Shown here piece by piece: positions 7,642-15,530 of a stretch of DNA of 19,041 nt (positions within the stretch are counted from its first letter, which is position 1; each line of letters starts with the position of its first letter). The DNA is from Sedimentisphaerales bacterium (GTDB taxonomy: Bacteria; Planctomycetota; Phycisphaerae; Sedimentisphaerales; SG8-4): contig JAFGJR010000155.1 of NCBI GenBank assembly GCA_016928975.1, forward strand, positions 1 to 19,041. The letters are read 5' to 3'. A program made the position numbers and the translations under genes. The notes under the pieces are model-generated. The model was not told the origin of the DNA. It saw nothing but the letters and a program-made list of their open reading frames with translations, and ran no database searches.

Positions 7642-7722
7642 ATGCTGCCATCGCGAGCCCCAGACAGATCCGCCGCGTTCCCGTCCATTCTAAATCAAGT
7701 GATGGCCTCCGCGGGACGATGA
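7642..7722 (+). other. 26-codon open frame ending on the gspC start
   Basis: ATG 7642 opens a 26-codon frame (MLPSRAPDRS...) whose TGA (7720-7722) overlaps the gspC ATG (7719) as ATGA. AAGGA at 7634-7638 lies only 3 nt before the ATG, which is tight, and an internal in-frame ATG at 7702 is an alternative. It may be a leader coupled to gspC, or chance. The surrounding gap (7595-7718) shows no clear promoter. Confidence 0.2.
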
Positions 7723-8645
7723 ACATCATGGAACGAATCCGGAACTACATGGGAACGATCATGAACGAGAGACATGCGTCAAAGCTCTTCTGGGGCATCA
7801 AGGCTCTGCTTGCCGGGGTGCTGCTGTACGTGGCGGTTGCGGTGATCGTGACACCCTTGTACTTGGGCCGTGCACTCAAGCCCCTTCCTGTCTCAGGCAA
7901 CGAGCACAGGGCCGAACCTGCATCCGCTGAGCCTCGCAGCCGGGCGCCCACCGACGTTTCCGCAATCGTCGAAAGCGATCTCTTTGCGGGGACAGGCGCT
8001 CCAGCCGGCGAAATGGACCTTGGCGCGGCTGCGCCGAACGCGATGCCCACAGCGGACGAGTTGGAGCTCAAGCTCATTGGAACCATCGCCGGTGACTCCT
8101 TCACGTCGCGCGCCGTCATCCAGAACACAACCACCGGCGCCGCGCGGCCATACAAAGTTGGCGACGTGATCGGACCGGCAACGGTCGAATCCATTGAGTC
8201 CGACAGAGTGGTCGTGCGCTTTGCAGGCAGGCGAAAGGTGCTGCCGCTGCAAAGCGGAATGGTCAGCCCGACCCGAGATGCCTCCAGTGAGAGCAGGCAT
8301 CAGAACGTTGCGGTGGCGGAATCACAGACCTCGGTCGAGCCACAGACCCATCAAAGCCCGCCCAGGCTTGCCCTGCTGGAGGACGTCTTCCACAAAGCGA
8401 AGATCGAGCCCTACGTCGAGAGAGGCCAGACGGAGGGTTTGAAGATTTCCGGCTTGCAGGACACTCCCTTGACCGGATTCTTCGGCCTCAAGAATGGTGA
8501 CGTGGTGCAGACGATCAACGGGCAGAGTCTGACAAGCAAACAGAAGGCTTTTCAGGTGATCCAGAAGGCGAAGACACAATCGAAGTTGCAGCTCCAACTG
8601 CTTCGTGATGGCCAACCCAAAGAGCTATCACTGGATTTGCGATGA
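7719..8645 (+). CDS. gspC: Type II secretion system protein GspC
   Basis: 308 residues in the GspC order: a short cytoplasmic N-terminus, a membrane segment (about 25-48), a disordered Pro/Ala linker, the homology-region domain (about 110-180, with DELELKLIGTIAG and the KVGDVIG turn), a second linker and a C-terminal PDZ domain (about 235-305, with FGLKNGDVVQTINGQ). Family knowledge: GspC links the inner-membrane platform to the N0 domain of the secretin GspD and helps select substrates. ATG 7719 is the first start; ATGs at 7728, 7749 and 7761 are also in frame before the membrane segment and no strong Shine-Dalgarno decides between them. It is the first gsp gene of the cluster. Confidence 0.9.
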   Translation: MNIMERIRNYMGTIMNERHASKLFWGIKALLAGVLLYVAVAVIVTPLYLGRALKPLPVSGNEHRAEPASAEPRSRAPTDVSAIVESDLFAGTGAPAGEMDLGAAAPNAMPTADELELKLIGTIAGDSFTSRAVIQNTTTGAARPYKVGDVIGPATVESIESDRVVVRFAGRRKVLPLQSGMVSPTRDASSESRHQNVAVAESQTSVEPQTHQSPPRLALLEDVFHKAKIEPYVERGQTEGLKISGLQDTPLTGFFGLKNGDVVQTINGQSLTSKQKAFQVIQKAKTQSKLQLQLLRDGQPKELSLDLR

Positions 8646-8662
8646 GTCGGAGAACACCTTGA
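8642..8662 (+). other. Six-codon bridging ORF between gspC and gspD
   Basis: ATG 8642 overlaps the gspC stop (ATGA), reads MSRRTP, and its TGA (8660-8662) overlaps the proposed gspD TTG (8659) as TTGA. A ribosome finishing gspC could step through it to gspD. Its significance depends on gspD truly starting at 8659. Confidence 0.2.
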
Positions 8663-10962
8663 ACACCATACATGATCCGTGTCGAACGCTCGTGGAAGGC
8701 ACGAGCAGCGCAGCGCCGCGACGCGCCAGCCTGCCGCTGGGCATGATGAGGCTCACATTGTGCACGTTGGTCGTGATCAGCGTGGGCTGTGACATCAAAC
8801 CCAAGCCGGTCAGTGGCACAGCCGTCTCACCCATTCAATTGAAGGCTTCCCCCAGACAGAAGGAGCCACCGCAGGCCGACACCCCGGCCGCCGAGCCTGC
8901 TCGCACGCCGGTCGTCGAGACACGCCCCGTGCGCGGCATCACGCCCGTGGGCAGGAGCGAGCCGCCGAGGCAAGTGCTGCAGATGAGCGAGGTGGGTTTG
9001 CCGCAGCAGCCGAAGCCGCAGCCGGAACCAACCCAGGGGGTCCAGCCGCCAATCCAGCAAGAGGCGCCGGCACCTGCAATCCAGCCGCAGGAGCTTGTGC
9101 AGGAGCCGCAGTCCTCGCCTGCGATAAGCGACGCGGACATCCCTCTGCTCAAGAAGCCCGGAATGGCAGATCAACTGGTGTCCGTCAATTTCGACGGGGT
9201 GGACATCCGAACCGTTCTCAAGACGATCGGGGAGATCACCGGGATCAATTTCATCCCGCATCAGAGCGTTACAGGCACGGTAACCGTCATGTCGCCGACC
9301 CCCATTCGCCTTGGCGACATCTACGCGTTCCTGCAATCGATCCTGGACGTGTACGGATATGCCGCCGTGGAAACGGACAATGCCGTCAAGATCATCGCCA
9401 AGGCGGACGCCGCCAGAAACTACGTCCAGGTACGGATCGGCGCCGACCCCGAGTACATACCAAGGAACGATGCAATCGCGACACAGATTCTCCCTCTGAA
9501 GTACGCTGACGCAACGGAGGTAAGCCAGCTCCTTCAGCCCATCCTCGCCAGCGGGGCGCAGATGGGGATCTACCCGAGGACCAATTCCATCATGATCACC
9601 GACACCTCGGCGAACATTCACCACGTCGCCCAGGTCATCGGCCGGCTCGACGTCGCCGGCTCGAGGGAGAAGGCGGTCCTGCTGCCCCTTAGGCACGCCT
9701 CCGCCAGAGTCGTGAGCGAGCAGATCATCGGAATCATGGAGAGGACCAAGGGCGGCTCCTCGCAGGCAGGCCGGCCCCGTCCGGCTCAGACCTCCGATCA
9801 GGCGCCCAATATCCTGCCCGATGACCGTACCAACTCGCTGATCGTCGTGGCAGGCGAGCAGGACATCGAGATGATCACACAGCTTGTCAGCCAGATCGAC
9901 ATCGAGCGACCCACGGGAACCAACAACGTCCATGTGGTCTATCTCAAGAATGGCGACGCGAACGAAGTGGCGCGGTCCCTCGAAGCAGCACTGGTCAGCG
10001 CGAAGCTGACGGCTGGCACCACTCCCAACGACACGCTGCCCCCTCAGGTCGCCGCCGACAAGAGCACAAACTCGTTGATCATCGTGGCGCCGCCGCAGGA
10101 GTTCGAGGTGATCTCCGAGATCGTGGACAAGCTCGACACCGTCCGTGAGCAGGTCTTCGTCGAGATGCAGATCATCGAAGTGACGGAGGAAGCATTGCAG
10201 GAGATCGGCGTGGACTGGGCCACGCTCGATGACGCAGTCGCCGGCAGCGTACGCGGTTTCGGTCTGACCAATCTCGGTCCGGCACTCAGCAACCCGATCA
10301 ACGGCGGCACCGGCGAGGGACTCTTCGTGGGCGCGTGGAAAGGACCGGGCACGGACAAGATCGGGTTCATTCTGCAGGCTCTGAAGAAGGAATCCGGCGT
10401 CAACATTCTCTCGACGCCGCAGATTCTCACCTCCAACCACCGTAAGGCGAGCATCATCGTCGGCGAGAACCGGCCGTTCGTCACGCAGTCGAGGATCACG
10501 GAGAGCGTGGACCCAATCACGCCCACGGTCATCCAGGGTTTCGAATACAGGGATGTCGGCATCACGCTTGATGTCACGCCGCACGTCAGCCAGGGCGGGC
10601 TGGTCCGCCTCGAGGTCCACAGCGAGTTCACCAAACTGATTGAGGATGTCAGCGCCTCGTCCCTGAACACACCGGTCACCGCCAAGCGCAGCGCCAAGAC
10701 CGTCGTGACGATGCACAGCGGCGCTACCGTCGTGATCGGCGGACTGATCCGTGACGACAAGACACGCGTCACCAAGAAGATCCCCTTGCTTGGCGATCTC
10801 CCGGTGCTCGGGGCGCTGTTTCAGGACCAGAGGGACCGCACGCAGAAGACGAACCTCCTCATCTTCATCACGCCGCACATCATGACGACGCCGGAGCAAT
10901 TGCAGGAGATCACGCAGACGAAACGAGATCAGATGACGGCGCCGTCCAAGGAGACCAGGTGA
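8659..10962 (+). CDS. gspD: Type II secretion system secretin GspD
   Basis: 767 residues from TTG 8659, which has CGGAG (8648-8652) 6 nt upstream; the frame is open from ATG 8605 inside gspC, and ATGs at 8743/8746 are a later option. Residues 29-44 are a hydrophobic signal ending in ISVGC, a possible lipoprotein site at C44. A Pro/Gln-rich linker (about 60-165) follows. Then come N0 (169-255), N1 (256-331), N2 (336-418), N3 (422-494) and the secretin C-domain (496-747), which contains VFVEMQIIEVTEE, VGITLDVTPHV, the VIGGLI motif and IPLLGDLPVLGALF. Family knowledge: a ring of about 15 copies forms the outer-membrane exit channel. Confidence 0.95.
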   Translation: MNTIHDPCRTLVEGTSSAAPRRASLPLGMMRLTLCTLVVISVGCDIKPKPVSGTAVSPIQLKASPRQKEPPQADTPAAEPARTPVVETRPVRGITPVGRSEPPRQVLQMSEVGLPQQPKPQPEPTQGVQPPIQQEAPAPAIQPQELVQEPQSSPAISDADIPLLKKPGMADQLVSVNFDGVDIRTVLKTIGEITGINFIPHQSVTGTVTVMSPTPIRLGDIYAFLQSILDVYGYAAVETDNAVKIIAKADAARNYVQVRIGADPEYIPRNDAIATQILPLKYADATEVSQLLQPILASGAQMGIYPRTNSIMITDTSANIHHVAQVIGRLDVAGSREKAVLLPLRHASARVVSEQIIGIMERTKGGSSQAGRPRPAQTSDQAPNILPDDRTNSLIVVAGEQDIEMITQLVSQIDIERPTGTNNVHVVYLKNGDANEVARSLEAALVSAKLTAGTTPNDTLPPQVAADKSTNSLIIVAPPQEFEVISEIVDKLDTVREQVFVEMQIIEVTEEALQEIGVDWATLDDAVAGSVRGFGLTNLGPALSNPINGGTGEGLFVGAWKGPGTDKIGFILQALKKESGVNILSTPQILTSNHRKASIIVGENRPFVTQSRITESVDPITPTVIQGFEYRDVGITLDVTPHVSQGGLVRLEVHSEFTKLIEDVSASSLNTPVTAKRSAKTVVTMHSGATVVIGGLIRDDKTRVTKKIPLLGDLPVLGALFQDQRDRTQKTNLLIFITPHIMTTPEQLQEITQTKRDQMTAPSKETR

Positions 10963-11063
10963 GCAAGCGATGGCGGCGGAGACGAGATTCTGTTGTCGAG
11001 CGGCAGGCGCCGGGTAGCGATTGCCCACGGTGCGTGCCCTTGTATTCGGGGAAGAGGGTGTAA
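10959..11063 (+). CDS. 34-residue small ORF bridging gspD and gspE
   Basis: GTG 10959 overlaps the gspD stop (GTGA) and is preceded by a full AAGGAG (10948-10953) at 5 nt. The frame encodes 34 residues with a basic start (MSKRWRRRR) and a CPRC pair (C22, C25), and ends at TAA (11061-11063) directly before the gspE GTG at 11064, in the same frame as gspE. GC at third positions is high, like the neighbours. It fills the only long gap between gspD and gspE. It could be a real small protein, a coupling leader, or a vestigial N-terminus of gspE split off by one stop codon. No family recognised. Confidence 0.4.
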   Translation: MSKRWRRRRDSVVERQAPGSDCPRCVPLYSGKRV

Positions 11064-12668
11064 GTGAGCCCACAACTGGCTGAGCCCAAGAAACTGAGGC
11101 AGTTGCAGAGAATCTCTGCAGAGCAGTTGAACCCGAATGTGGTGAAACGGCTCCCGTGGGAGTTTCTCAAGAAACAGTGCGCCATCCCGATCCAGTTGGA
11201 GGACGGCGAGATGGGCGTCGCCCTGGCAGACCCGCTGAACGTGGAGGCCTATGATGCGATCGTGGGCATCCTGGGCCGGGCCTGCCCTCGCGTCATCTGT
11301 CCAGCTCCCGAGATCGAACAGGCCATCAGCCGATGCTACTACTATGCGGTCAACACGGAAGAGAAATACTACAGTCCGGATGCGCCGCAGTCCACCGCAG
11401 GCAGCGTGGACAGCGGGGTCAGCACGGTCCAGACACACGCCGAAGACCTGCTCAGCATCGCCCAGAAGGCGCCGGCGGTTCAGTTGGTCAACAAGATTCT
11501 CTTCCAGGCGGTTCAGAGCCGTGCGAGCGACATTCACGTCGAACCCTACGAGAACGAAGTGAGAATCCGCTTCCGCGTCGACGGCGTCCTGCACAACGTT
11601 TTGACATTGCCCAGGGCTCAGGTGGGTCCGCTGGCCTCCCGCGTGAAGATCATGGCGAATCTGAACATCGCGGAACAACGCCTGCCGCAGGACGGCCAGA
11701 GCCGTGCGAAGATCGGTGACGAGCTCATGGACATTCGCGTCTCCGTGATTCCCACCGCCGGCGGCGAGCGCCTCGTGCTGCGACTGCTCGACAAAGGTCG
11801 GGGCAGTCTCGGCCTCGAGGACGCAGGCTTCGGACCCGAGACGTTGCGACTCTTCCGCCAGCTCATCGCCTCGCCGCACGGCATACTCCTGCTCACCGGA
11901 CCGACCGGCAGCGGCAAGACAACCACGCTGTACGGCGCCCTGCACGAGCTGAATGACCAGGAACGGAATATCCTGACGGTGGAGGATCCGGTCGAGTACC
12001 AGTTGCCCGGCATCGGACAGATGCAGGTCCGGCCGAAGATCAACCTGACCTTTGCCAACTGCCTCAAGCATATCCTCCGCCAGGACCCGGACATCATCAT
12101 GATTGGCGAGATACGCGACCGTGAAACTGCTGAAATTGCCATCCAGGCCGCACTCACCGGCCACCTGGTCCTGAGCACGCTGCACACGAACGACTCCGCC
12201 TCCGCCGTCACGCGGTTGATCGACATGGGCATCGAGCCCTACTTGATCTCATCCACCGTGGCCGGCGTCATGGCGCAACGCCTGCTGCGAGTGATCTGCC
12301 CCAACTGCAGGAAGGCCTATCGCGTGCAGGAGAGCGGTACGATCACCCAGGAATTGCAGCAGATGGGGGCTGCAAGCGCCGAGCTGTATCGCGGCGATGG
12401 CTGCGACAAATGCCTGCAAACCGGATACCTCGGACGCAGCGGCATCTTCGAGCTCATGGTCGTCGACGAGGAAATGAAGGAACTGATCACAGAGCAGCGG
12501 GGCTCGCACATCCTCAAGCAGGCGGCGACCCGCAAAGGCATGATGACACTGCGTGAGGACGGCCTGCGAAAGGCCCTGTCGGGGACCACAACCCTGGAGG
12601 AAGTGTATCGGGTCACACAGGATGCTGCGCGGACGCACGTTGAGGTGAAGCCGGATGCCTGCCGTTGA
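11064..12668 (+). CDS. gspE: Type II secretion system ATPase GspE
   Basis: 534 residues. The N1E-like domain (about 20-110) includes the segment LPWEFLKKQCAIPIQ. The RecA-like ATPase core has Walker A GPTGSGKTTT (279-288, K285), the Walker B region MIGEIRD with E349, and the His box LSTLHTND with H374. A zinc site of two CxxC pairs, C412/C415 and C447/C450, is typical of GspE and PilB and rules out PilT. Family knowledge: a cytoplasmic hexamer that powers pseudopilus assembly through GspL and GspF. GTG 11064 is chosen for the GAGG at 11054-11057 and because a TAA precedes it directly. It overlaps gspF by 14 bp. Confidence 0.96.
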   Translation: MSPQLAEPKKLRQLQRISAEQLNPNVVKRLPWEFLKKQCAIPIQLEDGEMGVALADPLNVEAYDAIVGILGRACPRVICPAPEIEQAISRCYYYAVNTEEKYYSPDAPQSTAGSVDSGVSTVQTHAEDLLSIAQKAPAVQLVNKILFQAVQSRASDIHVEPYENEVRIRFRVDGVLHNVLTLPRAQVGPLASRVKIMANLNIAEQRLPQDGQSRAKIGDELMDIRVSVIPTAGGERLVLRLLDKGRGSLGLEDAGFGPETLRLFRQLIASPHGILLLTGPTGSGKTTTLYGALHELNDQERNILTVEDPVEYQLPGIGQMQVRPKINLTFANCLKHILRQDPDIIMIGEIRDRETAEIAIQAALTGHLVLSTLHTNDSASAVTRLIDMGIEPYLISSTVAGVMAQRLLRVICPNCRKAYRVQESGTITQELQQMGAASAELYRGDGCDKCLQTGYLGRSGIFELMVVDEEMKELITEQRGSHILKQAATRKGMMTLREDGLRKALSGTTTLEEVYRVTQDAARTHVEVKPDACR

Positions 12669-13833
12669 GCCACAACTGCTGATTGACCAGGAGCTGGAGC
12701 GAACGCTCATGGAACCGCCGGTAGGGCCGCTCACCCCGCGTCGGACAAAACCGGTGGAGAATCTACGTGGAATCGGCACGAAGGCCCTCTGTCGCTTCGT
12801 GCGCCAGTTGTCCACGCTGCTCCACGCCGGCATGCCACTTGTGCCCGCCCTGTCGGCCCTGGTGGAGCAACTCCAGTGTCCCACCAATCCACAGCGACGC
12901 AAGCCCGCGCGGGACCCGCTTGCACAAGTCGTAGAGCACGTTCGGGACAGCGTCAACGAAGGTGGCAGCCTGGCGGAGGCGCTGAGCCGGTATCCCGGCC
13001 TGTTCTCTCCTCTATTCGTCAACATGGTGTCGGCTGGAGAGAGGAGCGGCGCATTGGAGGAAGTTCTGTTGCGGCTCGCGGAAATCCTGGAGCGGCGAGT
13101 GCAGTTGCTCGGCAAGATCCGGTCGGCCGTGGTGTATCCCGCCATGATGGCGGCGGTCGCGGTGGGCGTCGTGGTCTTCCTTCTAACCTACGTGGTCCCA
13201 AGCATCACGCAGATGTTCGTTCAGATGAATCAGCAGCTTCCCCTGCCCACGAGGCTGCTCATGGGCCTCAGCGGCATCATGCGAACGTACTTCATCGTGG
13301 TCCTCGCTTTGCCCTGCGTTGCCATCGCTTGCGTGTATGGCGTCCACAAGACCTGCGACGGCAAGCGGCGACTGGATCGGATCAAGCTCGCCCTGCCGCT
13401 GTTTGGGCCGTTGCTGCTCAAGCTGGAGGTGGCACGCCTGACCCGGACTCTGGGCACCGCCATGAAGAGTGGAATCCCCGTGACTACCGCCCTGGAGATC
13501 GCGCGGCGCGTCGTCCAGAACCAGGTCATCGCGGATGCTGTCGGCAAAATTGAGAACCAGATTCACAGAGGCGATGCCATCGCCGACGCAGTCCGATCGA
13601 CGCGCATCTTTCCCCCCGTCGTCTTCCACCTGCTGGCCACCGGCCAGATGACCGGTAGTGTCGAAGACACGATGACGAATATCGCCCAGATGTACGAGAC
13701 GGAGGTCGAGAATTCCATCAAGACACTGACGACGCTTCTTGAGCCGATGATCCTGCTCGTGATGGGTGCCGTCGTCGGCTTCATCGTCCTGTCGATCCTA
13801 CTGCCTATATATGAAATCAATCAGGCTCTCTGA
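12655..13833 (+). CDS. gspF: Type II secretion system inner-membrane platform protein GspF
   Basis: 392 residues with the duplicated T2SSF domain: copy one contains LSTLLHAGMPLVPALSAL (52-69) and MVSAGERSGALEE (from 124), and copy two contains LTRTLGTAMKSGIPV (from 262) and LLATGQMTGSVEDTM (from 326). Three membrane segments lie at about 159-184, 212-231 and 364-386, as is usual for the family. Family knowledge: GspF is the polytopic core of the assembly platform that GspE acts on. ATG 12655 lies inside the end of gspE (14-bp overlap), implying translational coupling. The N-terminus (1-40) is a Pro/Arg-rich extension without a recognised domain. Confidence 0.95.
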   Translation: MPAVEPQLLIDQELERTLMEPPVGPLTPRRTKPVENLRGIGTKALCRFVRQLSTLLHAGMPLVPALSALVEQLQCPTNPQRRKPARDPLAQVVEHVRDSVNEGGSLAEALSRYPGLFSPLFVNMVSAGERSGALEEVLLRLAEILERRVQLLGKIRSAVVYPAMMAAVAVGVVVFLLTYVVPSITQMFVQMNQQLPLPTRLLMGLSGIMRTYFIVVLALPCVAIACVYGVHKTCDGKRRLDRIKLALPLFGPLLLKLEVARLTRTLGTAMKSGIPVTTALEIARRVVQNQVIADAVGKIENQIHRGDAIADAVRSTRIFPPVVFHLLATGQMTGSVEDTMTNIAQMYETEVENSIKTLTTLLEPMILLVMGAVVGFIVLSILLPIYEINQAL

Positions 13834-13835
13834 CC

Positions 13836-13923
13836 ATTGACTGCGGACTATGGATCATCGACTACTGAATAGGGTTAGCGGCTATGAACCAATCACCAAT
13901 CACCAATCATCCATCATCAACTG
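13836..13923 (+). repeat. Two degenerate heptanucleotide arrays flanking the gspG start
   Basis: After the gspF stop, 7-bp units run in register: ATTGACT (13836), GCGGACT, ATGGATC, ATCGACT, ACTGAAT (to 13870). After a 13-bp break and the gspG ATG, a second array reads CCAATCA three times exactly (13889-13909), then TCCATCA and TCAACTG. The second array lies inside the gspG leader-peptide codons. The two arrays have different units; the second is closer to the reverse complement of the first than to its forward strand. Confidence 0.6.
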
Positions 13924-14333
13924 CCAAAGGCTTCACACTGATCGAGCTGATGATCGTGGTCGTGATCCTGGGTCTGCTGGCGACGATTGTCATGCCCAAG
14001 ATCCTGGACCGGCCGGAGCAAGCGCGTCGCATCAAGGCCAAGGTCGATATCCGCAACATCCAATCGGCTCTGGCGTACTTCAAGACGGATACCGGGCGCT
14101 TCCCGACCACGTCCGAAGGCCTGGAGGCACTCGTCTCCGGCAGGAACATCCAGGGCTACAATAAAAACGGATATCTGGAACGCGTCCCACTCGACCCGTG
14201 GGGCCACAAATACGTCTACATCAGCCCGGGAATCAAGAGCAAGGACTACGATCTCAAGTCGTACGGGAAGGATGGCGAGGAGGGCGGCACCGGTGATGAC
14301 AGCGACATCGAGAGCTGGAATATCGAGACGTGA
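13884..14333 (+). CDS. gspG: Major pseudopilin GspG
   Basis: 149 residues. The prepilin leader ends at G16, followed by FTLIE, so mature GspG starts at F17 with the conserved Glu at mature position 5 (E21) and a hydrophobic helix (17-40). The soluble domain has TGRFPTTSEGLEAL, the VPLDPWGHKY loop and an acidic C-terminal calcium-binding loop (GEEGGTGDDSDIESW), both hallmarks of GspG. Family knowledge: GspG is cleaved and N-methylated by GspO and forms the pseudopilus shaft. The ATG at 13884 has only a weak AGGG about 10 nt upstream. It sits after the one gap of the operon that no coupled small frame bridges, and its leader is encoded by heptamer repeats. Confidence 0.95.
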   Translation: MNQSPITNHPSSTAKGFTLIELMIVVVILGLLATIVMPKILDRPEQARRIKAKVDIRNIQSALAYFKTDTGRFPTTSEGLEALVSGRNIQGYNKNGYLERVPLDPWGHKYVYISPGIKSKDYDLKSYGKDGEEGGTGDDSDIESWNIET

Positions 14334-14377
14334 CAACCTCGGATGCGCCTGCCCGGCTGACCGCGCATGTCCTGTGA
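14330..14377 (+). other. 15-codon bridging ORF between gspG and gspI
   Basis: GTG 14330 overlaps the gspG stop (GTGA) and the frame reads MTTSDAPARLTAHVL, ending at TGA 14375-14377, which overlaps the gspI GTG at 14374 (GTGA). Both joints are stop/start overlaps. There is no clear Shine-Dalgarno for gspI itself, so re-initiation through this frame is a possible way to translate gspI. Confidence 0.25.
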
Positions 14378-14784
14378 AAGCCGTAGTCGGCGGCGGATCG
14401 AGCGCGTTTACACTGATCGAGGTTATCGCCGCTCTGGCGATTGTCTCGATCGCCATCCTGAGCCTGCTCCAGTTTCATCTGGCGACCGTCCGAATGGCCG
14501 GCACGACCAGAACGACGGCGATGGCAATCCTCGTCGCCCAGGAGAAGACGGCAGAGACATCCTGCAACGGATGGCCGGCGCTCGGCGTCAAATCAGGCGT
14601 GGCGGACATGGACGGTTCGCAGTTCAACTGGCGCACGGAAGTGACCGATCCCGGTTCCCTTGCATCCTGCGGCATTGGACACAACGCCGTGAGACAAGTG
14701 TGCGTCAACGTTACATGGCGCGATGGCGCGTCCCCAAGAGCCGTGCAAATGACAACGTACCTTGCAGACCACAGAATCCCATGA
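14374..14784 (+). CDS. gspI: Minor pseudopilin GspI
   Basis: 136 residues from GTG 14374, the only start close before the prepilin signal in this frame. The leader GGGSSA is followed by FTLIEV, giving a cut after A11, mature Glu5 at residue 16 and a hydrophobic helix to about 34. The residue before the cut is Ala rather than the usual Gly. Length and position (after gspG, before gspJ) fit GspI; AQEKTAE after the helix is also typical. Family knowledge: GspI forms the pseudopilus tip with GspJ and GspK. No gspH lies between gspG and gspI. It overlaps gspJ by ATGA. Confidence 0.85.
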   Translation: MKAVVGGGSSAFTLIEVIAALAIVSIAILSLLQFHLATVRMAGTTRTTAMAILVAQEKTAETSCNGWPALGVKSGVADMDGSQFNWRTEVTDPGSLASCGIGHNAVRQVCVNVTWRDGASPRAVQMTTYLADHRIP

Positions 14785-15530
14785 CCAGTGGAAGGAACAA
14801 TGCCGGCTTCACGCTGATCGAGATGCTCGTCTCGCTAACGATCATCGCGGCGATTCTCGCCATGGTGTATAGCAGCTTCGCGGCGACGACGCGCTCGATC
14901 GATGCGTCCACCGCTCGCCTCGCCGACACGGAGCGGGCCTGCTTCGCCCTGCGTCTGATGGCGCGGCAGTTGCGCTGCGCGTATGTCCCAGGCCCGGCAC
15001 AATCGCTATCCGCAGGCCCACATGAGCCCCATATGACGGGCGACTCAGCGGCCCTGCTTGACATCACCACAGTGTCTCCGCTGGCACGATCCACGCAGTT
15101 CCGGGGCGACTCTCGCGATCCACAGGGGCGAGTTCTGTCGTTCATCACGAGCAGCGGCCTTGGCGCCGGACCGGATGCGCCACGCGGGCTCTTCCACGTG
15201 ACCTATCTATACAACAAGGTCTCATCGACGCTGTCGGTCAGCAGGCGGAACCAAGCGGACTCCTGGGATGGTCGGTCCCGCACAAAGCGCCCAGAGTTGC
15301 TCTTGAGCGATGTCAGTGGCATCGAGTTGAAGTTCCACGACGGTCGGCAGTGGCGACCGACGTGGGACGCCGCACAGCGGCACGAGTTGCCGCGGGCGGT
15401 CAAGCTGGAGATCGCGCTCGTTGATGAGGCCGGCAACCAGCATCTCCTCAGGACCACCGTACCGATCATGCAAGAGACATATCCTGAATCACAATCCACG
15501 AGACGAGCCGTGGCGGCTGGGCAGCTATGA
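14781..15530 (+). CDS. gspJ: Minor pseudopilin GspJ
   Basis: 249 residues. The leader MTSGRNNAG is followed by FTLIEMLVSLTIIAAILA, a canonical prepilin site with cut after G9 and mature Glu5 (E14). DTERACFALRLMARQLR is the conserved N-terminal helix extension of GspJ, and the length fits. ATG 14781 overlaps the gspI stop as ATGA and is the start nearest the prepilin signal; the frame stays open upstream to an ATG at 14367, but that extension would bury the leader. Family knowledge: GspJ joins GspI and GspK at the tip. It overlaps gspK by ATGA. Confidence 0.9.
   Translation: MTSGRNNAGFTLIEMLVSLTIIAAILAMVYSSFAATTRSIDASTARLADTERACFALRLMARQLRCAYVPGPAQSLSAGPHEPHMTGDSAALLDITTVSPLARSTQFRGDSRDPQGRVLSFITSSGLGAGPDAPRGLFHVTYLYNKVSSTLSVSRRNQADSWDGRSRTKRPELLLSDVSGIELKFHDGRQWRPTWDAAQRHELPRAVKLEIALVDEAGNQHLLRTTVPIMQETYPESQSTRRAVAAGQL

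Noticed and set aside
8827..11073. Minus-strand open frame of 748 codons
   Set aside because: Antisense of gspD; low-complexity Asp/Arg/Leu composition without motifs, while the plus strand has all GspD domains.
10929..12185. Minus-strand open frame of 418 codons
   Set aside because: Antisense of gspE, whose Walker A, Walker B and zinc motifs are intact on the plus strand.
13850..14164. 104-codon plus-strand frame overlapping the gspG start
   Set aside because: It runs out of frame through well-conserved GspG sequence, and its composition is typical of a shadow frame.
14367..14780. Upstream extension of gspJ from ATG 14367
   Set aside because: It overlaps gspI in another frame, has no domain, and would place the prepilin leader in the middle of the protein.
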